DNA from: Flexithrix dorotheae DSM 6795
GTDB taxonomy: Bacteria; Bacteroidota; Bacteroidia; Cytophagales; Flammeovirgaceae
DNA length: 64,000 nucleotides
Assembly: GCF_000379765.1 (NCBI RefSeq)
Contig: NZ_KB903430.1
Coordinates: 530,945 to 594,944 of the forward strand
Reading direction: 5' to 3'
Shown: piece by piece, positions 44,194-53,213 of the stretch
Layout of the letters: every line of letters starts with the position of its first letter
How positions within the stretch are numbered: position 1 is the first letter of the stretch
Translations under genes and position numbers: made by a program
Notes under the pieces: generated by a model
What the model saw: the letters and a program-made list of their open reading frames with translations, nothing else
Database searches by the model: none
What the model was told of the DNA's origin: nothing

Positions 44194-45414
44194 CTAAGGG
44201 CAGGTGATTTGGTTTTTCACAAAGTCCCCATTATCATCAATAGTAACCCTCCAGCAATTTCCATTTGGTGATTTCATAATAATTCCCTTATCAATATTTT
44301 CAATATATATATCTCCATCAGTTACCTGAAGTTTAGCCTGAGGAGACATAGTACCAATTCCCAAATTTCCATCATTAGATAAACGCATCCATTCGTAAGA
44401 TTCTGGTCCATTTATACCTGTTTGAAAACTAAGGATGCCATTTGTAGAGTAAGCCCTTAAAATCAACCCTTTTCCAGTCGACATTACTTGGCCAAAATCT
44501 GCCAGACTTAAATTTCCATAAGAAGAAGAATGATGTCCTAAAACTGTTGTACTTCCACTACTTCCGGAATGCAATTTAACACCAACTGCCGATCCATAAT
44601 CAATTGATTTATTATCCAGTGTAATAAAATATCGATTAGAATCTAACCCTGTGGTATTATCTTCAATATGAAGACGGCTTGACGGAGAAGCGGTTCCTAA
44701 ACCTAATTTTCTATTCAAAGTAAAAATGATATCTTGATTTTTATAATGCCAAAATGAATCAGGCTGTGGAAATAAAATCGAGTTCCCTTTTGAAAGGCTT
44801 AATCGATTATTTTCATAACTGAGATATTGAATTTCATTAGTAGAATCAATATCACTTGTAACTATTGAATCCTTTGTATAAATATTAAAATATGGATAAC
44901 TTCCTGAAACCTCAGTAGATCCACTTCCGGTTATTTGAATTTCCTGATCTGGAAGTGAATTTATTAAAGAATCACCATCAAGCTTAATCCCTTTTCCTGC
45001 AATTAAATTATTTTTTGTTTTTTCAGCATATAAGGCATAAGGAACACTCAAAAACTGAGTAACTCCAAGCAATTTATAGTTTTGTCTTCCACTTTTATCA
45101 ATTTCTAATTTTAAGAATTTAGGAGCTTTCCCCCATTCTATTTGAGAAAAATCACCATTTTGACTTTCTCCTTTCCCTATGGTTAAATTGAATAATCCAA
45201 AAGAACTGGTTTCAACTTGATGTTGTTCAGCATAGATGGTTGCCCCTTCAATAGAGCTTGTTAAAATGCTAATCCTAATCCCAATTTCTTTATTTCTAAT
45301 AGGTTTCTCTTCTTCATCCAAAGCAAGACCCTGATAATTAATACCCATAGGTGCCTGACCATACACTGAATAACTGAATAAAAGCAGTAAAATTAAATAG
45401 GTAGTTTTTTTCAT
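44194..45414 (-). CDS. Exported surface protein of the 'GINYQG' / tail-fibre-like type
   Basis: A 406-residue protein with a signal peptide (YLILLLLFSYSVYGQ). An N-terminal domain begins APMGINYQGLALDEEEKPI and ends FLSVPYALYAEKT, a pattern widespread in Bacteroidota exported proteins. The rest is beta-repeat-like, with two copies of the LGxGTxSPxxxLxxxD motif (LGLGTASPSSRLHIEDN and LGIGTMSPQAKLQVTDG) reminiscent of phage tail fibres. There is no C-terminal chaperone peptidase domain and no T9SS signal. It begins 2 bases after the stop of the T9SS gene upstream, so the two are co-transcribed. Confidence 0.8.
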   Translation of the reverse strand: MKKTTYLILLLLFSYSVYGQAPMGINYQGLALDEEEKPIRNKEIGIRISILTSSIEGATIYAEQHQVETSSFGLFNLTIGKGESQNGDFSQIEWGKAPKFLKLEIDKSGRQNYKLLGVTQFLSVPYALYAEKTKNNLIAGKGIKLDGDSLINSLPDQEIQITGSGSTEVSGSYPYFNIYTKDSIVTSDIDSTNEIQYLSYENNRLSLSKGNSILFPQPDSFWHYKNQDIIFTLNRKLGLGTASPSSRLHIEDNTTGLDSNRYFITLDNKSIDYGSAVGVKLHSGSSGSTTVLGHHSSSYGNLSLADFGQVMSTGKGLILRAYSTNGILSFQTGINGPESYEWMRLSNDGNLGIGTMSPQAKLQVTDGDIYIENIDKGIIMKSPNGNCWRVTIDDNGDFVKNQITCP

Positions 45415-45416
45415 TA

Positions 45417-45893
45417 TTAATTTTTTAATATTGAAGCTGATTGAATTATTTTATTATCATTTCCCATTAAAAGAATTTTATAAATGCCAGACGGTAACCT
45501 TTCAAGATTTATGCTGTTTCCATTCATTTTTTTACTTTCGAAAACCATGTTTCCCATTAAATCGAAAATTATAACACTTGAAATGACTTCTGTTCCCTGA
45601 TTAAAATATAGGTCTGAGTTTATTGGATTTGGGTAAAGGGTATACTGATCAGAGCTTGATTCATTTAATCCTGTTATAATGGACACCTCTTGAGAAATTA
45701 CAAGGCCTGAAATAAATTCTGGGTCAGAAGAATCGTGAGGAATACCAAGGGGGTTCCCGACTGTGGAAATAAAAGAATCTTCTCCATCGGTAAACTCAAA
45801 TTGAATACTAGAAATAGAATAGTGCATTTGACTAAAAACTGGAGGCGAAATGAACATTAATATCAATAACCATTTAAAATTAAATATATTCAT
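45417..45893 (-). CDS. Small T9SS-exported protein with C-terminal sorting domain
   Basis: A 158-residue protein. The start at 45893 gives a signal peptide (FKWLLILMFISPPVFSQ); an upstream frame to 45989 would bury it. A short N-terminal region without known domain is followed by a type A sorting domain (about 85-158) with YTLYPNPINSDLYF, VIIFDLMGNMVFESK and LPSGIYKILLMG, the signature of type IX secretion cargo. Two bases separate it from the surface protein gene that follows, so the pair may act together at the cell surface. Confidence 0.85.
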   Translation of the reverse strand: MNIFNFKWLLILMFISPPVFSQMHYSISSIQFEFTDGEDSFISTVGNPLGIPHDSSDPEFISGLVISQEVSIITGLNESSSDQYTLYPNPINSDLYFNQGTEVISSVIIFDLMGNMVFESKKMNGNSINLERLPSGIYKILLMGNDNKIIQSASILKN

Positions 45894-46074
45894 AAATATA
45901 ATTTTTGTGGAAATTACAAATGATGGGTCAGGGGAATTTTCCCCACTCCTTTTATTGAAATAACTCATAAAAATATATGAATATTTCAATTTTTTATTAA
46001 ATATTTCATCTTTCTAATTCTTCGTTTTTTTATTTAAAATTGAAATTAACTTTATAGCTCCCCCTTTACTCCTG

Positions 46075-47499
46075 ATGAGTAGCAAAAAAAATTTCTTTAA
46101 AAACCTTTTAACAGTTGGCTCCTATAATCAGATTGCATTACTGATCGGATTTTTCACCTCTTTTATTGTCCAAAGATTAGTTTCTCCCGAAGCTTATGGT
46201 ACCATCGCTTTAATAACTGTATTTTCCGGATTTATAGCCATATTTTCAAATGCAGGATTTAGCTTCGCTGTGATAAAAAATGATTATAGCAGTGCTTTTC
46301 TCAATCAACTTTCTTCACTTTGCACCTTAACAGGATTTATCCTTTGCATGATTTTATGTGCGCTGGCTTACCCGATTTCATTGTTTTACAATAATGCAGT
46401 TTTAATTCCTATTGTTTTTGTAGTTGCCTCTAATTTCATTGTTCAGGCAATATCCATTATTCCCAAGGCCAAGCTTCAAAAGCAACACCAGTACGGGTAC
46501 ATTGGTAAAATATTATTGATTGGCCAATTATTTAATACCGGGTTTTCAATTGTTTTGGCCTACCTGGGATTTTCCTATTGGGCTATTATTATTCCCCAAA
46601 TTATTTCATTTGCGGTACAATCTTATTTCCTGATTAATAAAACCAGTATACTCCCCGGTTTCTATTCTATGAGTACAATCCGGGAAACATTTAAAGAAAT
46701 AAAATCACTTTTTGGCAATATTTCAGGTTTCAATATTCTTAATTATTGGGCAAGAAATGCAGATAACCTACTCATTGGAAAATTATATTCGGAAGCTCAA
46801 TTGGGGATTTATAACAGAGCCTATTTTCTATTGACCCTGCCCCTGAATACCCTTAGCAATGTTATTGGCCAGGTACTACTCCCTACATTCAAGGAACTAA
46901 AAGATAAAGAAAATACTATTGAGCCTCAGCTTACCTATTTATTAGGTATGCTCAGTATTTTGGTTTTCCCCATATCCGTTGTACTTATTACTGTCCCAGA
47001 TTTACTCATATCCATCATTTGGGGGAAAGACTGGCTTGATGTAGCCATTTATCTGCCTTTTCTTGGAATAGTACTTTTTGTACAGGCCATGTTATCCCCG
47101 GCCGGGCAAATTTTTATTTTACATAATGAGGAAAAAACGCTCTTTAAAATGGGAATCGTAAATAGCTTTATACTTGTTGCCTCAATCGCCTTTGGTGCAA
47201 TTTACTCCATCAGGCATATTGTATTGTTTTATACAATTTCGAATATTTTACTTACGACACCCATCATAATAATTGTTGGGTTCAAAAACACTTTCCATTT
47301 TGGAAATAGCAACCTCATAAAATTCTGGATACCCAAACTTTTTCTACTATTTTCAATATGCCTATCAGTCTGGTACAACATTACTTATTTAAAAGTATTA
47401 TTTTTGGGCCTTTTAAGTATCCATTTACTTCTTTCTGAATGGCAAAGGTTGGGTTCATTTAAGGAAATGGTCATAAATATTATTAGCAAAAAGAAATAA
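46075..47499 (+). CDS. Polysaccharide flippase (Wzx-like)
   Basis: A 474-residue membrane protein of the MOP/MVF superfamily with about 12-14 membrane segments. GFFTSFIVQRLVSPEAYGTI, NYWARNADNLLIGKLYSEAQ and LGIYNRAYFLLTLPLNTLSN are typical of the WzxC-like 'lipopolysaccharide biosynthesis' flippases, which turn lipid-linked glycans across the inner membrane. It is the first gene of a four-gene glycan cluster (46075-50226), all on the same strand with short gaps. Confidence 0.93.
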   Translation: MSSKKNFFKNLLTVGSYNQIALLIGFFTSFIVQRLVSPEAYGTIALITVFSGFIAIFSNAGFSFAVIKNDYSSAFLNQLSSLCTLTGFILCMILCALAYPISLFYNNAVLIPIVFVVASNFIVQAISIIPKAKLQKQHQYGYIGKILLIGQLFNTGFSIVLAYLGFSYWAIIIPQIISFAVQSYFLINKTSILPGFYSMSTIRETFKEIKSLFGNISGFNILNYWARNADNLLIGKLYSEAQLGIYNRAYFLLTLPLNTLSNVIGQVLLPTFKELKDKENTIEPQLTYLLGMLSILVFPISVVLITVPDLLISIIWGKDWLDVAIYLPFLGIVLFVQAMLSPAGQIFILHNEEKTLFKMGIVNSFILVASIAFGAIYSIRHIVLFYTISNILLTTPIIIIVGFKNTFHFGNSNLIKFWIPKLFLLFSICLSVWYNITYLKVLFLGLLSIHLLLSEWQRLGSFKEMVINIISKKK

Positions 47500-47561
47500 A
47501 ACATCAGGAAGCTATTTCTTTTTAGTAAACATCTCAAATTATAGGTTTTCGGGAAAATTTT

Positions 47562-48284
47562 ATGCAGAACAAAGACAACTGGAAGGAAACAAAGTATTTT
47601 TTAAATAATGGAAAAATCAAACTTAATTTAAAACACATCAATAGCCGGTCGGTTTTTCTAAATTTCACCATTTTAAAGGCCTATCACAGGATTATTAACA
47701 AATATTCCTCAGGGCTGTTGTTAGATTGCGGTTGTGGACATGTTCCCTATTATTCCATGTATAAAAACCTGGTAAAAGATAATTACTGCGTGGATTGGGA
47801 TACAAGCAGCAATAAAAATCAATATCTCGATAAAATCGCCAACCTTAACGAATCTATCCCCTATCAGGACGATATGTTTGACACAGTGCTGCTGACTGAT
47901 GTTTTAGAACATATTTCCAACCCCAAAAATCTCGTTTCCGAAATAAACAGGGTCCTTAAAAAAGGAGGAAAAGTTATTATAACGGTACCTTTCTTTTACT
48001 GGATTCATGAACCACCTCATGATTTTTTCAGGTATACTGAATTTTCTTTGACCAACTTTTGTGAGGAAAATAACCTAAAGATAATTGAACTCGAATCTTA
48101 TGGTGGACTTCCCGATGTTATGCTGGATTTATTTAATAAAGCTTTCATCAGCAACCCCCATATTGCCAAACTTTACTTGTCTTTTTGTAAAATAATTTCA
48201 GGTACATTTTTTTACAAAAGATTTAGGAAGAACACACTTCGATCTTTCCCCCTTGGATATTATTTGGTGGCCGAAAAAATGTAA
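47562..48284 (+). CDS. Class I SAM-dependent methyltransferase
   Basis: A 240-residue methyltransferase. The SAM-binding motif I is GLLLDCGCGHVPYYSMY; FDTVLLTDVLEHISNPKNLV and INRVLKKGGKVIITVPF follow as motifs II-III of the Methyltransf_11 fold. Probably methylates a sugar or lipid-linked intermediate, judging by its position between the flippase and the glycosyltransferase. Exact substrate unknown. Confidence 0.9.
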   Translation: MQNKDNWKETKYFLNNGKIKLNLKHINSRSVFLNFTILKAYHRIINKYSSGLLLDCGCGHVPYYSMYKNLVKDNYCVDWDTSSNKNQYLDKIANLNESIPYQDDMFDTVLLTDVLEHISNPKNLVSEINRVLKKGGKVIITVPFFYWIHEPPHDFFRYTEFSLTNFCEENNLKIIELESYGGLPDVMLDLFNKAFISNPHIAKLYLSFCKIISGTFFYKRFRKNTLRSFPLGYYLVAEKM

Positions 48285-48290
48285 TAACTA

Positions 48291-49454
48291 ATGAGCAGAC
48301 TAACAGTAGTTACCGATTATTATCCCTACTTAACAGAAACCTTTATCTCCAGGCAGATTAATTATCTCCAGCCAATTGTAATTTCAAAAAGAATAGATAA
48401 TCATATTTTTAGCAAATTCCATCCTAACTACAAACCTGAATATATAGCCCTGGAAAAAGGGGAACCTTCTTTCCAGAAAAAAGTATTAGATTTTCTGAAT
48501 CTCCTTCAATGGAAATTTTTAAATAAACCTGTATTTTATTGGAATAAAGATTTAAAGAAAAATTTATGCAGAAACCTGAAAAGGATAAATCCGGATGTAT
48601 TACTTGCACATTATGGTACAACAGGGATTAATTGTATGGAAACCTGCAAAACGCTTAAAATTCCATTAGCTGTCCACTTTAATGGTGTTGACGCATCTTC
48701 TTTACTGGACAATCCATATTATTCCCAGGATTTAAAAAAACTTTTTCAGAATGCTGAAAAGTTGATTGTGGTAAATAGTGTAATGAAGAAAGAATTTTTA
48801 AGATTAGGTTGTGCTCAGGAAAAAATAGAAATAATTCCATATGGAATACCATTGCAAGAATTCCCATACCTCAAAAGAAATTTTAATGGCACTTTTGAAT
48901 TTATTGCGGTAGGTAGGTTAGTTCCAAAAAAATCCCCGGTTAGCCTTGTAAAAGCCTTTGAAATTTGTGCCTTAGCAAATCCAAATGTTAAACTTACCAT
49001 TATTGGAGGAGGAATATTAGAAGAGGAACTACGCTCCTACGTAGGAAAAAGTATTTATAAGGAAAAAATTGACATTCTTGGAGCACAACCCCTTGAAGTC
49101 ATCAAATCAGAATTAGCCAAAGCTCATACCTTTTTACAACATTCTGTTACACCCAAAAATAAGGACAAGGAAGGTTGGCCACTGGCAATAGCAGAGGCAT
49201 GTGCCAGTGGCTTACCCGTTATTTCTACCAATCATACAGGAATAAAGGATCAAATTATTCATGGAAAAACAGGATTCCTGGTGGATGAATATGATTATAA
49301 ATCTATGGGTAAATTTATGATTGAAATTTCGAGTAGTTTTGAAAAAGCAATGGAAATGGGGCAAAGATCAATGGAAAATATCCACCTGAATGGAAATTTT
49401 ACCACCCAAATTCAAGCATTAGAGGAAGTATTAAGTAAGATTGCAAAAAATTGA
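48291..49454 (+). CDS. GT4-family glycosyltransferase
   Basis: A 387-residue retaining glycosyltransferase with two Rossmann domains (GT-B). FIAVGRLVPKKSPVSLVKAF marks the start of the C-terminal domain, and EGWPLAIAEACASGLPVIST is the nucleotide-sugar E-x7-E motif. The N-terminal domain has DVLLAHYGTTGIN and HFNGVDASSLLDN. It begins 6 bases after the methyltransferase and ends 4 bases before the next start. The donor and acceptor sugars cannot be read from sequence. Confidence 0.95.
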   Translation: MSRLTVVTDYYPYLTETFISRQINYLQPIVISKRIDNHIFSKFHPNYKPEYIALEKGEPSFQKKVLDFLNLLQWKFLNKPVFYWNKDLKKNLCRNLKRINPDVLLAHYGTTGINCMETCKTLKIPLAVHFNGVDASSLLDNPYYSQDLKKLFQNAEKLIVVNSVMKKEFLRLGCAQEKIEIIPYGIPLQEFPYLKRNFNGTFEFIAVGRLVPKKSPVSLVKAFEICALANPNVKLTIIGGGILEEELRSYVGKSIYKEKIDILGAQPLEVIKSELAKAHTFLQHSVTPKNKDKEGWPLAIAEACASGLPVISTNHTGIKDQIIHGKTGFLVDEYDYKSMGKFMIEISSSFEKAMEMGQRSMENIHLNGNFTTQIQALEEVLSKIAKN

Positions 49455-49458
49455 TCAA

Positions 49459-50226
49459 ATGAAAAAATTAATAGCCAACATATTAAGTAGTTTAGGATAT
49501 GAAATCATCAAGAAATCTCATTTCTTAAATTTAAAGAAAACACCACCTGACATAGAATCGGATGAGGAATTTATGGAAATTTATGCGAAATGCTACCCAT
49601 TTACCATGTCCTCAATTCCAAGAATGTATTCCCTTTATCAGGCAGTAAAGTATACTGTGGCTAAAAATATTCCTGGTGACTTTGTAGAATGTGGGGTGTG
49701 GAAAGGTGGTAGTTCAATGATCATCGCCCATACGTTAATGAAACTGGGCATAAACAATCGAAAAATTTATTTGTACGATACATTCGATGGTATGAGCGAA
49801 CCTACTCAAAAGGACATAACTGTAAGAGGAGAGGATGCAGATCAACTTTTAAAATCGGCTGAAAAAGAAAGTGATTATTCTGTATGGGCTTATTCCCCAA
49901 TTGAAGAAGTAAAAAATAATTTATTTGAAACGTCTTACCCTAAAGAAAATCTTGTGTTCGTAAAAGGAAAAGTAGAAGAGACTATACCACAAACAATCCC
50001 TCCTAAAATTGCCTTATTAAGGTTAGACACTGACTGGTATGAATCCACTTATCACGAATTAGTCCATTTATACCCTATTCTAGAAGAGAAAGGGGCATTA
50101 ATTATTGATGACTATGGCCATTGGCAAGGGGCACGAGAAGCAGTTGATACCTATTTCAAAGAAAATGGAATTATTCCAATGCTGAATAGAATTGATTATA
50201 CTGGTAGGATTTTTATTAAAAATTAA
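49459..50226 (+). CDS. TylF/MycF-family O-methyltransferase
   Basis: A 255-residue enzyme. GDFVECGVWKGGSSMIIAHT is motif I of the TylF (macrocin O-methyltransferase) family; IYLYDTFDGMSEPTQKD, LRLDTDWYESTYHEL and GALIIDDYGHWQGAREAVD follow with the metal-binding aspartates. Such enzymes methylate sugar hydroxyls in glycans. ATG at 49459, just after the GT4 stop, is preferred to TTG at 49441. Last gene of the glycan cluster. Confidence 0.92.
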   Translation: MKKLIANILSSLGYEIIKKSHFLNLKKTPPDIESDEEFMEIYAKCYPFTMSSIPRMYSLYQAVKYTVAKNIPGDFVECGVWKGGSSMIIAHTLMKLGINNRKIYLYDTFDGMSEPTQKDITVRGEDADQLLKSAEKESDYSVWAYSPIEEVKNNLFETSYPKENLVFVKGKVEETIPQTIPPKIALLRLDTDWYESTYHELVHLYPILEEKGALIIDDYGHWQGAREAVDTYFKENGIIPMLNRIDYTGRIFIKN

Positions 50227-50422
50227 TGCATTAAGGTAAAATAATCAATTGTAGATTAGGGGTATCGTGTAATTTATCTGTAATATTAAAAGAAACCTTA
50301 TTGGAGTTTTTAGAATTATTTCAAGAAATTCTATAAAGTTTTCTTTTCTTTTAAATAGAATACATTTTTCAAATATTATATAGATTAAAATCACTACTAC
50401 CTAACTTCAATTATATTTTATT

Positions 50423-51088
50423 TTGGCAAGATTACTACCTTTTCCAATTTCAAAATATTTCAGAGTCCTGTTTTTTACAGTCTTTTTCGGCTGTTGGCAA
50501 AATCTTGTGGCACAGGAAAACGATACAATTCCAAAAGATAATGAGGTCCAAAACTTTTTATCTCAGACCAGGCAGGGAAAGGGATATTTGGGTTTTAACT
50601 TTGGTATTGGTTTAGGTTTTAGAAATGAAAACCTTACTTTTTCAAATAGCACTGTTTTGGTGGAAGTGAATTTTATGCCCACCATTGGAATTTTTGTGTT
50701 CAATGGTCTTCTTATTGGAGCCAGTTATGACAATTTCAACTCTGTCGCCAGTTTCGGATACCAGGATTTTTACGCGCTTTATCTTCAGAATATCAATTTT
50801 ACCACCAGGTATTATACAAAAGGAGGATTATTTTTGGAAGGTCAACTAGGTGTTGGTCAGGGCAATGAAAATTTCAAAAGATTCAATAATGAAACTATCA
50901 ATGAATTTGATTCCAAAAAAATTGCTTTCGGAATAGGGCTGGCCAACTTCTGGACAAGAAAATTCAACTTTGAATTAATGCTAAAATATTCTGTGATGGA
51001 TGCAGAGTATAATTCCATCTCTGATGATTTTTCATTAAATGGATTAAGACTTTCGGCAGGGATTTCCTATTCATTAGGAAAATATTAA
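50423..51088 (+). CDS. Outer-membrane beta-barrel protein
   Basis: A 221-residue protein with a signal peptide (YFRVLFFTVFFGCWQNLVAQ) and a mature part of amphipathic strands. GYLGFNFGIGLGFRNENL, TRYYTKGGLFLEGQLGVGQG and the end LRLSAGISYSLGKY are typical of porin-family barrels of the OmpW/PF13568 kind. The only start that includes the signal peptide is TTG at 50423. Function unknown. It stands 197 bases after the glycan cluster. Confidence 0.8.
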   Translation: MARLLPFPISKYFRVLFFTVFFGCWQNLVAQENDTIPKDNEVQNFLSQTRQGKGYLGFNFGIGLGFRNENLTFSNSTVLVEVNFMPTIGIFVFNGLLIGASYDNFNSVASFGYQDFYALYLQNINFTTRYYTKGGLFLEGQLGVGQGNENFKRFNNETINEFDSKKIAFGIGLANFWTRKFNFELMLKYSVMDAEYNSISDDFSLNGLRLSAGISYSLGKY

Positions 51089-51355
51089 CCCCCAACTTCT
51101 TCTTTTGGCTACATTAACTTAGGTTGTTTGGAATTGCATGATAAACAATCCATATTTTCTATTGTTTTATTTCTTTAAATTGCTTGTTTTTAATTTTTGA
51201 TACTTATATTTATACAGTATTGGCTTCTTATCTCTGCTGGTACACAACTCACAATTCACTGGTATTCAAGCATAAAACCAAATTACTAATTTTAGTATCA
51301 ATTATTTTTAAAACATTTTTTACTTTATCTTCAATAATTAACAGGAGCATTGACT

Positions 51356-51871
51356 ATGCAATCAAGGAGACAAAAAGTTCTTATCCTCAATGGCGATTAC
51401 CGTGCTTTATCCATTTGTAGTGTTTATAAAGCATTTCTCCTTGTTTATCTCAATAAGGCTGAAATTGTACATAAAGCTAAAAATGCTTATCTCCATACCG
51501 TAAATAAAGCATACGAAATTCCCTCGGTTATCCGGCTTCATAAATATGTAGCCATTCCTTATAAAGGAGTAATGATGAGCCGGCAAAATATCTTCAAAAG
51601 AGATGGAATGAAATGCGTTTATTGTTCCTCGAAAGACGATCTTACCCTTGATCATGTGTTACCCAGATCCAGAGGTGGAGGTACCAACTGGAATAACCTT
51701 GTGACCGCTTGTAAAAACTGTAATGCAAGAAAGGGTGATTATCTGCCTGATGAAATAGGAATGGAACTTCCTTATAAACCTTATAAACCTTCTTTTATCA
51801 TGTTCTTAAGGGATTTCTCTGGGATAAGTGATGAAAGCTGGAAGCCCTTTCTTCAGATTAACAGGAATTAA
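51356..51871 (+). CDS. HNH endonuclease family protein
   Basis: A 171-residue protein. An N-terminal domain (VLILNGDYRALSICSVYKAF) precedes an HNH domain (about 85-135) with two zinc cysteine pairs (CVYC and CKNC) and the catalytic LTLDHVLPRSRGG and NNLVTACKNCNARKGD motifs. This architecture is widespread in Bacteroidota and cyanobacteria as a lone housekeeping-like gene. ATG at 51356 is preceded by AGGAG at 51343-51347, one of the few Shine-Dalgarno-like sites in the window. Confidence 0.93.
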   Translation: MQSRRQKVLILNGDYRALSICSVYKAFLLVYLNKAEIVHKAKNAYLHTVNKAYEIPSVIRLHKYVAIPYKGVMMSRQNIFKRDGMKCVYCSSKDDLTLDHVLPRSRGGGTNWNNLVTACKNCNARKGDYLPDEIGMELPYKPYKPSFIMFLRDFSGISDESWKPFLQINRN

Positions 51872-52092
51872 TTTTTCGTACAATTCAGGAACTATTTATG
51901 CCATCCAGCCTTGCTTCAATAACCTTATCCCAGTTTTTTTAATAAAAAATTGAAATTTCTAATATAATTAATCCCCCTTCACTATAATTTTACGTGGACG
52001 ATTTTTCCATAACAACAACTATAAAATTAATACTGGCTCACAACTCCCTATGCCTAATTAGTGAGGGAAACCAGTGATCAAACACAAAAACA

Positions 52093-53133
52093 TTGAAAAA
52101 CAGACGACACTTTTTAAAAAAAGCAGGAATCCTTACCACCGGCCTGACAATGGCAGGGCAACTTGGGTTTCCGGCAAATGAACACAAACAAATTATTAAA
52201 CCACAGCCACTAAAAAAGGGAGATACCATTGGAATTGTAGCTCCGGCTTCTGCTGTTCCAGATCCTGAAAGGGTTAAAGAATTTGTTTCTTTTTTAGAAT
52301 CCAAAGGGTACAAGGTTATGATCGGAGAGCATGTATTCGAAAGATTTGGGTATCTGGCGGGTACAGACGAGCAAAGAGCCTCTGATATTAACAAAATGTT
52401 CGAAAATCCAGAAGTGAAGGCCATTATTGCCGCCAGAGGAGGATGGGGAGGTGCCCGGTTGCTGGAACTAATAGATTATGAGCTGATCAAAAATAACCCT
52501 AAAATTATTATGGGTTATAGTGATGTTACTTCCTTGTTATTAGGCATTAATCATAAAACTGACCTGATTACATTTCATGGCCCTGTAGGCATTTCGGACT
52601 GGAACAAATTCACCCTGAAAAATTTCACCAAACTGGCCATTAAAAATAAAACGATAAAACTGAAAGGCCACAAAAAAGATGAAGAAGACCTTGAAAAAGG
52701 CCGGTTTATGATTAATGGAGGAAAAGCTACAGGAAAATTGTATGGAGGTAACCTGACCGTATTATGCACCATGATAGGTTCCGAATATCTACCCGATTTT
52801 AGCGGAAGTATATTGTTAATTGAAGATGTAGGGGAAAGAGTTTACAAGGTGGACAGGTATCTGGTACAATTAAAACTTGCCGGAGTTTTAGATAAGGTAG
52901 CCGGAATAGTTTTTAGTTCCTGTAATAGCTGCGACCCGGAGGAAATTCCCGAGAAAGGATTTTCCCTCAAACAAATCCTGCAACAAAATATTGAGCCATT
53001 GGGTATTCCAGCATTTTTTGGAACCATGATAGGTCATATCGATGAGCAGTACACGCTTCCCATAGGAATGGAGGTGGAAATTAATGCAGATAAGGGTAAA
53101 ATTAAATTATTGGAACACGCCCTGAAAGATTAA
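52093..53133 (+). CDS. LD-carboxypeptidase (S66 family) with Tat-type signal
   Basis: A 346-residue peptidase of the LdcA/MccF family, which removes D-alanine from murein tetrapeptides. The N-terminus KNRRHFLKKAGILTTGL carries a twin-arginine motif (RRxFLK), suggesting export, whereas E. coli LdcA is cytoplasmic. The S66 domain starts LKKGDTIGIVAPASAVPD; IIAARGGWGGARLLELID, IIMGYSDVTSLLLGI (nucleophile Ser), LIEDVGERVYKVDR (Glu) and MIGHIDEQYTLPIG (His) complete the catalytic set. Start codon TTG. Confidence 0.92.
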   Translation: MKNRRHFLKKAGILTTGLTMAGQLGFPANEHKQIIKPQPLKKGDTIGIVAPASAVPDPERVKEFVSFLESKGYKVMIGEHVFERFGYLAGTDEQRASDINKMFENPEVKAIIAARGGWGGARLLELIDYELIKNNPKIIMGYSDVTSLLLGINHKTDLITFHGPVGISDWNKFTLKNFTKLAIKNKTIKLKGHKKDEEDLEKGRFMINGGKATGKLYGGNLTVLCTMIGSEYLPDFSGSILLIEDVGERVYKVDRYLVQLKLAGVLDKVAGIVFSSCNSCDPEEIPEKGFSLKQILQQNIEPLGIPAFFGTMIGHIDEQYTLPIGMEVEINADKGKIKLLEHALKD

Positions 53134-53149
53134 AGCATCAAAAAAATAA

Positions 53150-53192
53150 TGGTACCAACCTCAAGGAATTATTTGAAGTTGGTACCAATTTT
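53150..53192. terminator. Terminator between convergent genes
   Basis: 10-bp arms (53150-53159 with 53178-53187) that include the GGTACC palindrome, with a further TCAA/TTGA pair inside, followed by a T-rich tract. It separates the LD-carboxypeptidase and metallophosphatase genes. Confidence 0.6.
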
Positions 53193-53213
53193 ATTTATCA
53201 CGAAAAGGATGGA

